From positions 1 to 64,000 of the forward strand of contig NZ_JBHTJM010000009.1 of the NCBI RefSeq assembly GCF_042675745.1: DNA of 64,000 nucleotides, read 5' to 3'. The notes beneath the pieces were generated by a model, which was not told where the DNA came from, searched no databases, and saw only the letters and a list, made by a program, of their open reading frames with translations. Shown piece after piece: positions 36,387 to 43,979 of this stretch. Origin of the DNA: Pseudofulvibacter geojedonensis (lineage in GTDB: Bacteria > Bacteroidota > Bacteroidia > Flavobacteriales > Flavobacteriaceae). Numbering within the stretch: the first letter of the stretch is position 1; every line of letters begins with the position of its first letter. The translations under genes were made by a program, and so were the position numbers.

Positions 36387-36421
36387 CAAAGATATAATTT
36401 TTTTAATGCAATGTGATTGCA
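36387..36421 (-). promoter_or_regulatory. Promoter and operator of the czc operon
   Basis: A perfect 6-3-6 dyad TGCAATGTGATTGCA is at 36407-36421. On the minus strand it is followed by a TATCTTTG -7 box (36394-36387). A repressor bound to the dyad would cover the -33 to -7 spacer. A related site lies at 26793-26807 before the P-ATPase operon. Confidence 0.65.
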
Positions 36422-36598
36422 AATAAAATCAATATTACAGAAAATATCTTAGTTAAAAAGTTAACTCTAAACACCAATAAATGGGTATAGACTATAACCT
36501 TATCAGTTACTATATCGAACATCTACCCCTTACAATTTATTTAAGACATCGGTAGGGTTAAAACTGTTTTATCCGTTTTATTTATAGACTAACCCAAT

Positions 36599-36877
36599 AT
36601 GAAGATTAAAACTCAAATACAACATCTCATATCCGAGATTCTAATAGCTAATACCATTGACCTAAAACGCTCTCTAGGTAATCAAACTATTGAATTATTT
36701 AAACAAGCTAACCTCATCAATAATACACCAGTAGCAATTAAATTAAATACTACTCTAGAACTTAAAGAAGCTATCGATAATTTCTGTATAAATGATAATT
36801 TAACCAATAGAGATGCTTTAAATAATATACTTGAATCTATTAACCAGTTATTGGTTGATGATAAGATTGCTAGTTAA
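36599..36877 (+). CDS. Unknown 92-residue helical protein
   Basis: I do not recognise this gene. The product is soluble, mostly helical, and acidic toward the end (NQLLVDDKIAS). It is the first rightward gene after the metal block, probably the left edge of the recombinase-bearing part of unit II. Its stop is followed by a decayed copy of the terminator-like motif found at 38039-38061. Confidence 0.55.
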   Translation: MKIKTQIQHLISEILIANTIDLKRSLGNQTIELFKQANLINNTPVAIKLNTTLELKEAIDNFCINDNLTNRDALNNILESINQLLVDDKIAS

Positions 36878-36882
36878 TACTG

Positions 36883-36924
36883 GTGGTAATTCTTTGCGGC
36901 GGCGATGACTTTTCTAAAACGCCT
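36883..36924 (+). repeat. Decayed copy of a 3'-end motif
   Basis: TACTGGTGGTAATTCTTTGC followed by GGCGGCGATGAC resembles 38025-38062 after the lipoprotein gene (about 65-70 percent identity by eye, with TTGCGGCGGC identical). Both copies start a few bases after a stop codon. In the second copy it forms a clean hairpin; here the stem is broken. Confidence 0.5.
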
Positions 36925-36994
36925 ATTTTAAAAGGTGTATAATATAACGTGTTGTACAAGTGATTATGATCGCTGCGCGATTCATAATCCACAC

Positions 36995-37246
36995 TTATAA
37001 CTTTTCTTCTTTTGGATAAAGTAACTCATTAACTGTTACACCTAAAGCTTCAGCAAACTTCATAAGAGTAGTAAAACCCATTTCAACCCTACCTTTTTCA
37101 TAACGTCTAACAGCAGAAGGGTCTATATTCACTAATACTGCAATATCCATTTGGGTCATTTTATTTTCAAGTCTTAGAGTCTTGATTCTTTCCCCTAACT
37201 GTATAATAATTTCAGTATCTGGATTATATTTTGCTTGTTTAGCCAT
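36995..37246 (-). CDS. XRE-family helix-turn-helix regulator
   Basis: An 83-residue protein with a typical Cro/CI HTH (RLENKMTQMDIAVLVNIDPSAVRRYEKGR) followed by GVTVNELLYP. It is divergent from the 71-residue membrane gene. A palindrome TTTGGCCAAA (37264-37273) lies between its start and the rightward promoter, with a second half site TTTGGCC at 37317-37323. It likely controls both directions. Confidence 0.88.
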   Translation of the reverse strand: MAKQAKYNPDTEIIIQLGERIKTLRLENKMTQMDIAVLVNIDPSAVRRYEKGRVEMGFTTLMKFAEALGVTVNELLYPKEEKL

Positions 37247-37263
37247 AGAACAAATTTGCTCTA

Positions 37264-37273
37264 TTTGGCCAAA
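37264..37273. promoter_or_regulatory. Palindrome TTTGGCCAAA, likely XRE operator
   Basis: A perfect 10-bp palindrome 18 bp upstream of the regulator start. A half copy, TTTGGCC, overlaps the -7 box of the rightward promoter at 37313-37323. Two sites across a divergent promoter fit autoregulation. Confidence 0.55.
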
Positions 37274-37288
37274 AAACAGCAGAACATA

Positions 37289-37320
37289 TTTGAACGGTCT
37301 TATTTGTTTTATTATATTTG
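37289..37320 (+). promoter_or_regulatory. Rightward Bacteroidota promoter
   Basis: TTTG at 37289-37292, 20 bases, TATATTTG at 37313-37320. The spacing matches the Bacteroidota consensus. The gene begins at 37343. Confidence 0.75.
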
Positions 37321-37342
37321 GCCATAACCAAAGGCTAAAACA

Positions 37343-37558
37343 ATGAAATTAAACAACTACTCAGTTAACGAATACACTCAGGTATTAGATAAGTTGGCGC
37401 GTGCTAAAACCGTTCATAACTATACTTACACTGGTTATACTGAACTATCGTTTTGGTCAATAATAGGTTGGTTATTTCAGTCAGCAATTTATATCGTTGT
37501 TTACCCAATTATATTTCTAATCATATCAGTTATTAAATCAATTAAAAAAGAATACTAG
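37343..37558 (+). CDS. Small single-span membrane protein
   Basis: A 71-residue protein with a polar N-terminus and one strong membrane helix (about 44-64, IGWLFQSAIYIVVYPIIFLI) ending in KSIKKEY. Family unknown. It is translated just before the lipoprotein gene, 2 bp apart, from the promoter at 37289-37320. A role in the element, such as exclusion or signalling, is possible but not shown. Confidence 0.6.
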   Translation: MKLNNYSVNEYTQVLDKLARAKTVHNYTYTGYTELSFWSIIGWLFQSAIYIVVYPIIFLIISVIKSIKKEY

Positions 37559-37560
37559 TC

Positions 37561-38019
37561 ATGAAAAACATTATCTACCTTATTCTAATTATTTGTTTAA
37601 CCTCATGCGCTCAGAATAGCTCAAATAAGACCGATTACGGACTTTATTTAACTCCAGAAGTAAAAGAATACATGAACGCTAATAACGTTGAATTTACCCC
37701 ACTGGAAAAGGATATAATACGCTTAACTATGGAACAATATGAGTTTAATGTTCAATGGTGGGAAATTAACTTAAAGCACAATAATGATATCAAAATTAGA
37801 GACCGAAAAAAAGCATTAATGACTTATGCCTACCAAAAGAATATTATCACTGGAGACCCGTTAACCAGTTCATATATTATCGAAAAGTTTGTTAGCAAGT
37901 TTGAGAAAACCAGAACTCAAGAAGGAGCAATGAAAAGCTTATTTGACTATGCAGTTAAGGAGAAAAACTGGGCTAAGAAATCATTAGATGAAATAAAGAC
38001 GCAGTATAATATAAAGTAG
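37561..38019 (+). CDS. Unknown lipoprotein
   Basis: A 152-residue protein with a classical lipoprotein signal (IICLTSCAQ; C17). The rest is helical and charged with no family I can name. It is the second gene of the two-gene operon with the membrane protein upstream. A terminator at 38039-38061 closes the unit. Confidence 0.65.
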   Translation: MKNIIYLILIICLTSCAQNSSNKTDYGLYLTPEVKEYMNANNVEFTPLEKDIIRLTMEQYEFNVQWWEINLKHNNDIKIRDRKKALMTYAYQKNIITGDPLTSSYIIEKFVSKFEKTRTQEGAMKSLFDYAVKEKNWAKKSLDEIKTQYNIK

Positions 38020-38279
38020 TTTCAAACTGGGGTTATATCCTTGCGGCGGCAAGGGTTTTTGTAAACCATAAACAACATAGGGAGGGGTATTAAATATCCT
38101 GCCTATGTGATGAACAATTCTATTTGATGTTGCTTGTTACCCGTCTTATATGCATAAGCCATTGACTCATTTTTACCGCACCTTAATATCTAAATTTATG
38201 CCAGCCTAGTTTTTTGCTTTGAGCGTTTAAAACGTCCTTGATAAATTCTTGTGATATTTATTAATAAAGACAAGAAACT
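38020..38279. other. Intergenic stretch
   Basis: It holds the terminator at 38039-38061. Beyond that I see no gene on either strand; there are short frames with stops only. A GGGAGGGG run occurs near 38080. Confidence 0.5.
38039..38061 (+). terminator. Terminator after the lipoprotein gene
   Basis: CCTTGC-GGCG-GCAAGG followed by GTTTTTG: a 6-bp GC-rich stem with a tetraloop and a T run. A decayed sister is at 36883-36924. Confidence 0.7.
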
Positions 38280-38417
38280 ATGAAACTTACAATAAACTAC
38301 AGACAACTACTTTTAGCTATTGACCAAACCAAAACGGTAAAATATCCCATCACGTTTAAAGATGGCTCAATGGCTTCATCCTTTAAAGATTATATTGACC
38401 AACAACAATTAAATTAA
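38280..38417 (+). CDS. Possible 45-residue small protein
   Basis: An ATG frame of 45 codons (MKLTINYRQLLLAIDQTKTV to IDQQQLN). It is soluble and weakly amphipathic, with no recognisable family. The preceding 15 bases are purine-rich (AATAAAGACAAGAAACT). It could be a real small gene of the element or a chance frame. Confidence 0.35.
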   Translation: MKLTINYRQLLLAIDQTKTVKYPITFKDGSMASSFKDYIDQQQLN

Positions 38418-38534
38418 TGGGGTAAACCGTACCTGAGCTATAAAGAACCGTACCCTGTTTACAATTATAGTTGCTATGCTACACAAGTAAACCGCCGATT
38501 ATTTAAAGAATTAGAGTGTTTTATATAATTGTGT

Positions 38535-38588
38535 GTTTAAATTGAGGTGTTTAGATCGACTTCGTCGATTCTAAACCCTCATTTAAAC
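38535..38588. terminator. Long imperfect hairpin 3' of the helicase/polymerase-like gene
   Basis: A roughly 25-bp inverted repeat (38535-38560 with 38564-38588) closed by a TTC loop. The arms are GTTTAAATTGAGG... and ...CCTCATTTAAAC with ATCGAC/GTCGAT at the tip. It begins 8 bases after the stop at 38597. It could be a transcription terminator, an mRNA-stabilising stem or a replication signal; there is no clear T run. Confidence 0.6.
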
Positions 38589-38596
38589 TAATTGCA

Positions 38597-41242
38597 CTAT
38601 GCTACAACTACTGATTTTGTTGTTAAATAACCTTCGTAATCTACACCAGGGACATTGTAATAACCTACGTGAAACTGAACCTTTCGTAAATCGTTTTTAT
38701 CTTTTATAAGCTCTGTAAACCCTTCTTCATCGGTCTTTGCTACTAATACACTTGTTGGTAATACAATCTTTTTATCAATAATATCAGAAGCCTTAAATAC
38801 TATTGCATCATGGAAGCGCATTCCATTACCATCAATAATAGAATTATAAGCAGCAATTAACTCTGCTTCTGCTTCAGTCATCAGCTTAAAGAAGCTACCT
38901 CTTTCAACTCCAGCAGTTAATTCAGCTAATTGTTTAGCTTTGTTTTTAGAGTAACCAGCATCACAATAAACTTCAATAGCTCTAGCTTTTGAAAGTCTAT
39001 GATTATTGATTGTAGAATTAAAAACCCATTTAGCTTCATACCTAGATATTTTACGTTTTTTCATTAAGTTTCTGTAAACTTCTTTTGCTTTGTTTGTTTC
39101 TAATATTGTATCTATAAACTGAGGGTTTGCACTCGTTAAATCAACTTCTACATACTTAATTGGTATAATGGTTCTAAGTGCATTAGGAAGCGCCGTTAAC
39201 GGACTGTACTCTCTAAAACCTACTCGTTTAGCTTTACCACATTTACCTTTAGTTAAACAAAAGATAATAGCTTCTTTCATTAACTTCTTTAAAGATTCTC
39301 GTGTATTGTATTTACCAATGGGTTTACCCTCCAATATTCTTTTATAGTTTGATTGAATAGACTTTTTTAACCTATCTTTTTCGTTTTTGGTTAGTTCAAT
39401 TTCTTCAGACTTCAAAAGCTTGATAATTGCATTTCGAGCATTTTTCGATTTATTACTACCCGTATCTTTATACTTCAGATATATTTCTTGGTTGTGAAAT
39501 GTTTGTTGTATTAATAACCCGCGCGCAACAGTATCAGGAAATTTGTTATTACCTATCTTATGAATTGTATAAAGCATTTGCCAATCATCAGTTAATGATG
39601 ATTTAGTTTTTAATAGTTCACTTATCGCATCATCATAGTAATTTTTAGAAGCATTTCTTTCATAACTAGATAACTGCCTAACATGGTATTTAGTGTTACC
39701 ATTAATACATAGAAATGCATTTACCGATTTATAAAACTCACCTACATACACACGTTTATTATTCAATTTATTCATCACCCTATTAGCTCCTGTAGCAGCT
39801 AATAAGTGAGCCGTTAAATACATTAATCCCAGTTTTGGACTAAAGGTACCATCCTCTTTATTACGCAGCTTATATTTGATGTTATAGTAGTCTTTTAATA
39901 ACTGGTCCGAGCCACGATTAATTAAGTTTTGCATTTGTTCACTAAAGGTTGTACCTATCTCTTTATATATCTTTTCAGATTCATTGATATACTCACCAAT
40001 AACAAATCCATAAGCCTCTAAAGACTGTTTCAACACCTTGTGATTATACAAGTGGTAATCATTAATCTTTATCAATAACTCTTGTATTGACTTCATACGA
40101 TTGATATAACCAGCACTAGTGATATAACCATTGCTAATTGCGTCATACTTTAGTTCTGGTGTATCTCTTACGACCTGATAAGCCTCAACTTTTCTTTTAT
40201 AAGCTTTGTAAGCTGCATTAAGTTGACTAGGGTATAATGGGTACTCAGCATTTTTTCTACAAAGATTCACAAATAAAGCCTGATGAACTTTTGTTCTACA
40301 TCTACCATAACATTGTACTATGTTATTCACGTTTATCTTATGAGCATCATTCTTCTGGTCACTTACAATCAGTATGCTACATTCTTGTTCAATATCAAAC
40401 CCCGCGAAATATGAACTGGACAACATTAACACATCTGTCTCATCGTAATTAAGTTCATCTAATAATATTCCTCGATTATTAGGTGCTAACTTTAGTTTTA
40501 ATGTTTCTCCAACCAGATTGGCTACTCTAAGGTCTTTAAATGATGTGTGTAGATTCTTGTTATTGGTAAAGATTATAACTAGTTTATCTTTTTCATACTG
40601 GTCATAAACGAATTGATGAACATCTTTTTTATTATAGCTAATATCTAAGTATTTAGGCTGTTGATTCGCACGTGAAACGTTGAAGTATTTAATCTCTTTT
40701 CCTACTGGAATGTCCCAACCTTGATATACTGGTGTTGCTGTAGATAACGTAAATGTTGCTTTCCACTCATTATATACCAATTCCATAAATGCGCCCATAC
40801 TATCTCTATATGAAGCATCTTGTGAATAGGCATGAACCTCGTCAATGAAGATTGGTATATTAATCAACTTCATATAAACAGCAGAATCATATACCGAAAG
40901 AATCTGGTCTGGTGTTGTGTTTATAATTAAGTTTTGCTTATCAGAATCTTCAAAGTATTTTAATGCATCCGCCCAAGTGTCTTTGGTGTCACTAAAAATG
41001 AATAGTTGTTTATCACTTTCGAATTCGCCTTCGTTTGATTTTTCTTCTTTTCCTTTTATCATCCCTATATTAGGACTGATAATTATGTAATTACCTTTTT
41101 GGTAATTTAGTATGGCAGTAGTTCCGCCGATTCCAGTACTTCCTTTTATAATGTACTTGTTTGCTGTTGCATCAGTAAGAATATCTAATGCTGCACCCGA
41201 TATAAATTGACTATCGAATGTTAAAAATTTTGTGTTCTGCAA
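38597..41242 (-). CDS. SF2 helicase-like protein with A-family-polymerase-like C-terminal motifs
   Basis: This 881-residue soluble protein has an N-terminal helicase core. The Walker A equivalent GSTGIGGTT (34-42) lacks the lysine. DEVH is at 134-137, STATP at 167-171, a motif V-like SSYFAGFDIE near 276-285 and motif VI QCYGRCRT at 310-317. The C-terminal third has VDLTSANPQF with D701, SRYEAKWVFNSTINN with R734/K738, and RFHDAIVF with H811/D812. These look like motifs A, B and C of A-family DNA polymerases, in the right order. That would be a replication or repair protein of the element. The match is by eye and needs structural confirmation. Confidence 0.6.
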   Translation of the reverse strand: MQNTKFLTFDSQFISGAALDILTDATANKYIIKGSTGIGGTTAILNYQKGNYIIISPNIGMIKGKEEKSNEGEFESDKQLFIFSDTKDTWADALKYFEDSDKQNLIINTTPDQILSVYDSAVYMKLINIPIFIDEVHAYSQDASYRDSMGAFMELVYNEWKATFTLSTATPVYQGWDIPVGKEIKYFNVSRANQQPKYLDISYNKKDVHQFVYDQYEKDKLVIIFTNNKNLHTSFKDLRVANLVGETLKLKLAPNNRGILLDELNYDETDVLMLSSSYFAGFDIEQECSILIVSDQKNDAHKINVNNIVQCYGRCRTKVHQALFVNLCRKNAEYPLYPSQLNAAYKAYKRKVEAYQVVRDTPELKYDAISNGYITSAGYINRMKSIQELLIKINDYHLYNHKVLKQSLEAYGFVIGEYINESEKIYKEIGTTFSEQMQNLINRGSDQLLKDYYNIKYKLRNKEDGTFSPKLGLMYLTAHLLAATGANRVMNKLNNKRVYVGEFYKSVNAFLCINGNTKYHVRQLSSYERNASKNYYDDAISELLKTKSSLTDDWQMLYTIHKIGNNKFPDTVARGLLIQQTFHNQEIYLKYKDTGSNKSKNARNAIIKLLKSEEIELTKNEKDRLKKSIQSNYKRILEGKPIGKYNTRESLKKLMKEAIIFCLTKGKCGKAKRVGFREYSPLTALPNALRTIIPIKYVEVDLTSANPQFIDTILETNKAKEVYRNLMKKRKISRYEAKWVFNSTINNHRLSKARAIEVYCDAGYSKNKAKQLAELTAGVERGSFFKLMTEAEAELIAAYNSIIDGNGMRFHDAIVFKASDIIDKKIVLPTSVLVAKTDEEGFTELIKDKNDLRKVQFHVGYYNVPGVDYEGYLTTKSVVVA

Positions 41243-41435
41243 TCAAAGAATTGTCAGGGCTTATGTTAACTAGTAACATTTTTATTAACCTTTAAAGTTT
41301 GCCAAACAAAAAAGGTCCGTGAATCTTAATGCACCTCAACATTTTCATCACAAACCTTTTTAGCTCTTCAAGAGCATTACACAATTTATATTTTTAATTA
41401 TTGAGGTGATGCTCCCGCTCACGTAGGAAGCAATT
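41243..41435. other. Intergenic stretch with inverted repeats
   Basis: No gene is visible. ATGCACCTCAA near 41328 and TTGAGGTGAT at 41401 are inverted repeats about 70 bp apart. TGCTCCCGCT at 41410-41419 is the inverse of the tRNA-tip core (AGCGGGAGCA). This may be a decayed attachment site or a coincidence. Promoter of the helicase/polymerase-like gene must lie here. Confidence 0.4.
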
Positions 41436-41696
41436 TTAAATTCTTTCTTTATAAAGAATATAACGAAATAAAATGACAAGGTCAAGTCTATCCAGCCATT
41501 TGAGCGATATTTTTTCAAATATTTTTAGTACGTTTTTTTTAGCTTTTTTGCGTACTAGATATTTTACTAAAATCGCCCAAAAACCTCTATTTAAGCTGTT
41601 TTTACCGAATTCTATGCCCACGTGATTAACCTGTTCTATATATAATAAAACTAGCTTCATCACGCTACCATAAAAAAGAATAATTAATCGATTCAA
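41436..41696 (-). CDS. Possible small basic protein, weakly supported
   Basis: An 86-codon frame that begins with TTG 8 bases after the methyltransferase gene. The product is very basic with hydrophobic stretches at both ends (LIILFYGSVMKLVLLYI; LDLVILFRYILYKERI). No family is recognised. It may be a coupled accessory gene or a chance frame in AT-rich DNA. Confidence 0.3.
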   Translation of the reverse strand: MNRLIILFYGSVMKLVLLYIEQVNHVGIEFGKNSLNRGFWAILVKYLVRKKAKKNVLKIFEKISLKWLDRLDLVILFRYILYKERI

Positions 41697-41704
41697 ACAG
41701 CTTT

Positions 41705-42589
41705 TTAAAATTCAGCATGGCTCAATATATGTTGAATGACATTAGTTGTGAAACTATTACCAATAGCGTGATGGGTTGGCGTCTTCTTCAACACTTCACT
41801 TACATAACCATCAGGCAATGATTGCAAACGTTCTAGTTCTACTGAAGTGAAAGGTCTATAAAGCTTCCTTACCTGTTCATCATTCAACGGCTCTATATAA
41901 GCTAACTTTTGTTTCTTAGTTAATGTTGCAAATTCAGAATCGGTAAATACAACGCCGCCGAGGCTTTTCTTCAGATAACGTATTAAACCATTCTTAGTGT
42001 AAGGTACATTCTTGGTTAAGATTGCATTGGACTTCTTTCTATCCACATAACCATCTTCAATAATATTTTTTAATTGAATCTTAGAATCATTTGGCTTCGT
42101 AAGATTAGGTATGTTGGTCCAGTATATACGATTTCGATTCTGACCCGTTAATAGATTAGAGTTAATATGAATTGGTTTAACACCTAATAAATCGCTGATA
42201 ACTTTACGGTCATACTTTGACATGGACCCGACGTTTTCCATCAGGAAATACTTTGGATTCACTTCTTTTAATATACGTAACGCTTCAAAAAACAATCCTG
42301 ACTTTTCGCCAGTTAAACCAGTTCTATCTTTCTTCATTGAGGAAAGGTCCTGACAAGGGCTACCAAATATCAGTAAATCTATTTCGGGTAATTTGGTTCC
42401 ATCTACTTCACAAACGTCACCCAACTGGATTGTCCCTGGGAAATGATGTTGGGTTACTTTGATTGGGTTGTTATCTATTTCTGAAGCGAAGTAGTTATTG
42501 ATTTTAATTTCTAGCTGTGTAAACGCTAGTTGAGCTACACTTATACCGTCAAATAGTGAGAGTACATTAATTCCATTGTTAATATTCAT
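41705..42589 (-). CDS. C5-cytosine DNA methyltransferase
   Basis: A 294-residue enzyme transferring a methyl group from SAM to cytosine C5. Motif I is VLSLFDGISVAQLAF (9-23), motif IV is GSPCQDLS with the catalytic C79, motif VI is ENVGS near 118, motif VIII is QNRNRIYW, and motif X is GNSFTTNV near the C-terminus. The target-recognition region is short, as in phage enzymes. No restriction endonuclease lies next to it, so it is probably an orphan that protects or marks the element's own DNA. Confidence 0.9.
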   Translation of the reverse strand: MNINNGINVLSLFDGISVAQLAFTQLEIKINNYFASEIDNNPIKVTQHHFPGTIQLGDVCEVDGTKLPEIDLLIFGSPCQDLSSMKKDRTGLTGEKSGLFFEALRILKEVNPKYFLMENVGSMSKYDRKVISDLLGVKPIHINSNLLTGQNRNRIYWTNIPNLTKPNDSKIQLKNIIEDGYVDRKKSNAILTKNVPYTKNGLIRYLKKSLGGVVFTDSEFATLTKKQKLAYIEPLNDEQVRKLYRPFTSVELERLQSLPDGYVSEVLKKTPTHHAIGNSFTTNVIQHILSHAEF

Positions 42590-42905
42590 TTAGTTCTTTC
42601 TAAATAAATATTCGGGTCAAGGACGAAAGTCCTTGATCCGTATTAGGACTTTGCCCTAATTACGGATTCAACCCAGTAATGATGGGACTTACATTAAAAA
42701 ATAATTTTTCCGTAGTTCATCGGGAATATGGAAAAACACTGGTACAGGACTATTTTTCCTTGTATCCTTGAAAAGTGTTACAAAAAAAGGTGTACGATTC
42801 TCCGTAACGGTGGAAGAGATGGAAAATAAGTCGAAACACTAGCAAAATGACCTCAATTTCAGCCTAACCTTTTTTTATAACGGTAATAACTTAAATTTTA
42901 GAATT
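42590..42905. other. Intergenic stretch between the methyltransferase and resolvase genes
   Basis: It holds the tandem hairpins at 42613-42665 and, near 42729-42758, GGAAAAA with TTTTTCC 16 bases apart. No other gene is visible. It must contain the leftward promoter of the methyltransferase and the rightward promoter of the resolvase. Confidence 0.5.
42613..42665. other. Overlapping tandem hairpins (possible structured RNA or cruciform)
   Basis: Hairpin 1 is a 12-bp stem with a GAAA loop: CGGGTCAAGGAC / GTCCTTGATCCG (42613-42640). Hairpin 2 is CCGTA-TTAGG-loop-CCTAA-TTACGG (42638-42665). They share CCG at 42638-42640, so only one can be fully formed. On the minus strand they would lie in the 5' leader of the methyltransferase mRNA. 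Confidence 0.55.
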
Positions 42906-43550
42906 ATGGTACCAGTAGCAATTTTTGGAAGAACATCAACTTTAGAACAAGATTACCAACGTCAAATAGTAGATATGAAAAACATAGCTAATAAGTTTGA
43001 TTATAAAGTCGTTTCAGTTATCACCGAAAAAATATCTGGAGCTAAAAAGAATGAAGAGCGTTTAGGAGTACAACAATTATTAAATGAAGCCCGCGCAGGT
43101 AAATTCCAAAAAGTATTGGTTACTGAAGTTTCACGTTTAGGACGTAATACACTTGAGACTTTAAAACTAGTTGAAGAATTACATCAATTAAACATTAGTA
43201 TCTATCTACACGACTTGAATTCAGAAACATTAAATGAAAATGGAGAAATGAATATGCAAACGGAAATGATGCTACATATGTTATCATTGTTTGCTAAGAA
43301 TGAGAGACGTACCACGATTGCTAGAATTCGCTCAGGCATGGCTCAGGCTCGTGAAAGAGGGGTGCATTGTGGCAGACATAAAGGAACTACAGAATCCAAA
43401 GAAAAATTCTTATCTAAATATTCAAAAGTAATAGATGGATTAAAAAAAGGATTTAGCGTTCGTGAGTGCGTAAAATTATATGATGTTAGTTTGGGTACAG
43501 TTGCAAAAATCAGAAAAATGATAGCTTTAGAGTTAAAAAATGCGGCATAA
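42906..43550 (+). CDS. Small serine recombinase (resolvase/invertase type)
   Basis: A 214-residue protein: the catalytic domain has S11 in IFGRTSTLEQD and the conserved arginines in VTEVSRLGRNTLETLKLVEEL. A long E helix follows, then a C-terminal HTH (FSVRECVKLYDVSLGTVAKI). Such enzymes resolve cointegrates or invert DNA. No 28-bp res-like sites are obvious here. It may serve as a resolvase for the same element as the large recombinase. Confidence 0.9.
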   Translation: MVPVAIFGRTSTLEQDYQRQIVDMKNIANKFDYKVVSVITEKISGAKKNEERLGVQQLLNEARAGKFQKVLVTEVSRLGRNTLETLKLVEELHQLNISIYLHDLNSETLNENGEMNMQTEMMLHMLSLFAKNERRTTIARIRSGMAQARERGVHCGRHKGTTESKEKFLSKYSKVIDGLKKGFSVRECVKLYDVSLGTVAKIRKMIALELKNAA

Positions 43551-43798
43551 AACAAAAAAAACGAGTTTAAATTTGTTATTCTAAAAAAATCCGCCAATAC
43601 TTGTACATAGATATCTATCTGGAGTGGTAAGTTCTTTCCCTCCAACTTCAAAAACCACATTTTAACATATTAAAATTAAGTTAAGAAACACTTAACCTAA
43701 TTTCTCTATGCTCTTTAGTTAAACTAAAGAGGGGCTTGCTATGCCCTAAAAAGAATAATCCTCGCATTCTACTAAAAACATGAGGATATGGATGCTGG
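43551..43798. other. Intergenic stretch before the small recombinase-linked gene
   Basis: It includes an A-run at 43550, a GTTAAG-AAACA-CTTAAC dyad near 43679-43695 and the perfect 21-bp palindrome at 43711-43731. No gene supported on either strand. Confidence 0.45.
43711..43731. promoter_or_regulatory. Perfect 21-bp palindrome
   Basis: CTCTTTAGTT, a central A, then AACTAAAGAG. It lies about 70 bp before the small gene at 43799 and 250 bp before the large recombinase. It could be an operator, a crossover site or a small hairpin. Confidence 0.55.
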
Positions 43799-43969
43799 AT
43801 GTTTATGGATTCTATGGATTCAGAGTTGTTGGGTATTAAACGAATAACAATTTCCCAACTCAGAGAACTTACTGGTGATAAAACCATCAGTGACGCAGAA
43901 GCTGAAGAGATTATCGACAGCCTAGTAAAGTTAAGCCTAATTGCTTACGAAATGAATAATAACAATTAA
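43799..43969 (+). CDS. Small conserved-looking gene upstream of the large serine recombinase
   Basis: A 56-residue frame (starting MFMDSMDSELLG, or 54 residues from the ATG at 43805). A helical hydrophilic segment follows (SQLRELTGDKTISDAEAEEI, IDSLVKLSLIAYE) and an Asn-rich end. It stops 10 bp before the recombinase start. The spacing and acidic helical character suggest a partner or regulator of the recombinase, perhaps a directionality factor. The family is not recognised. Confidence 0.6.
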   Translation: MFMDSMDSELLGIKRITISQLRELTGDKTISDAEAEEIIDSLVKLSLIAYEMNNNN

Positions 43970-43979
43970 AAACAAAAAA

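Noticed and set aside
41410..41419. TGCTCCCGCT, inverse of the tRNA-tip core, as a functional attachment site
   Set aside because: Only ten bases match and the flanks differ; chance or decay cannot be told apart, so I kept it as a note in the intergenic entry.
41705..42589. Complete restriction-modification system
   Set aside because: No endonuclease gene lies beside the methyltransferase; the adjacent 86-codon frame is short and basic with no nuclease motif.
43681..43887. 68-codon minus-strand frame opposite the small gene
   Set aside because: It covers the palindrome and runs against the better-placed rightward frame; composition is unlike the neighbours.
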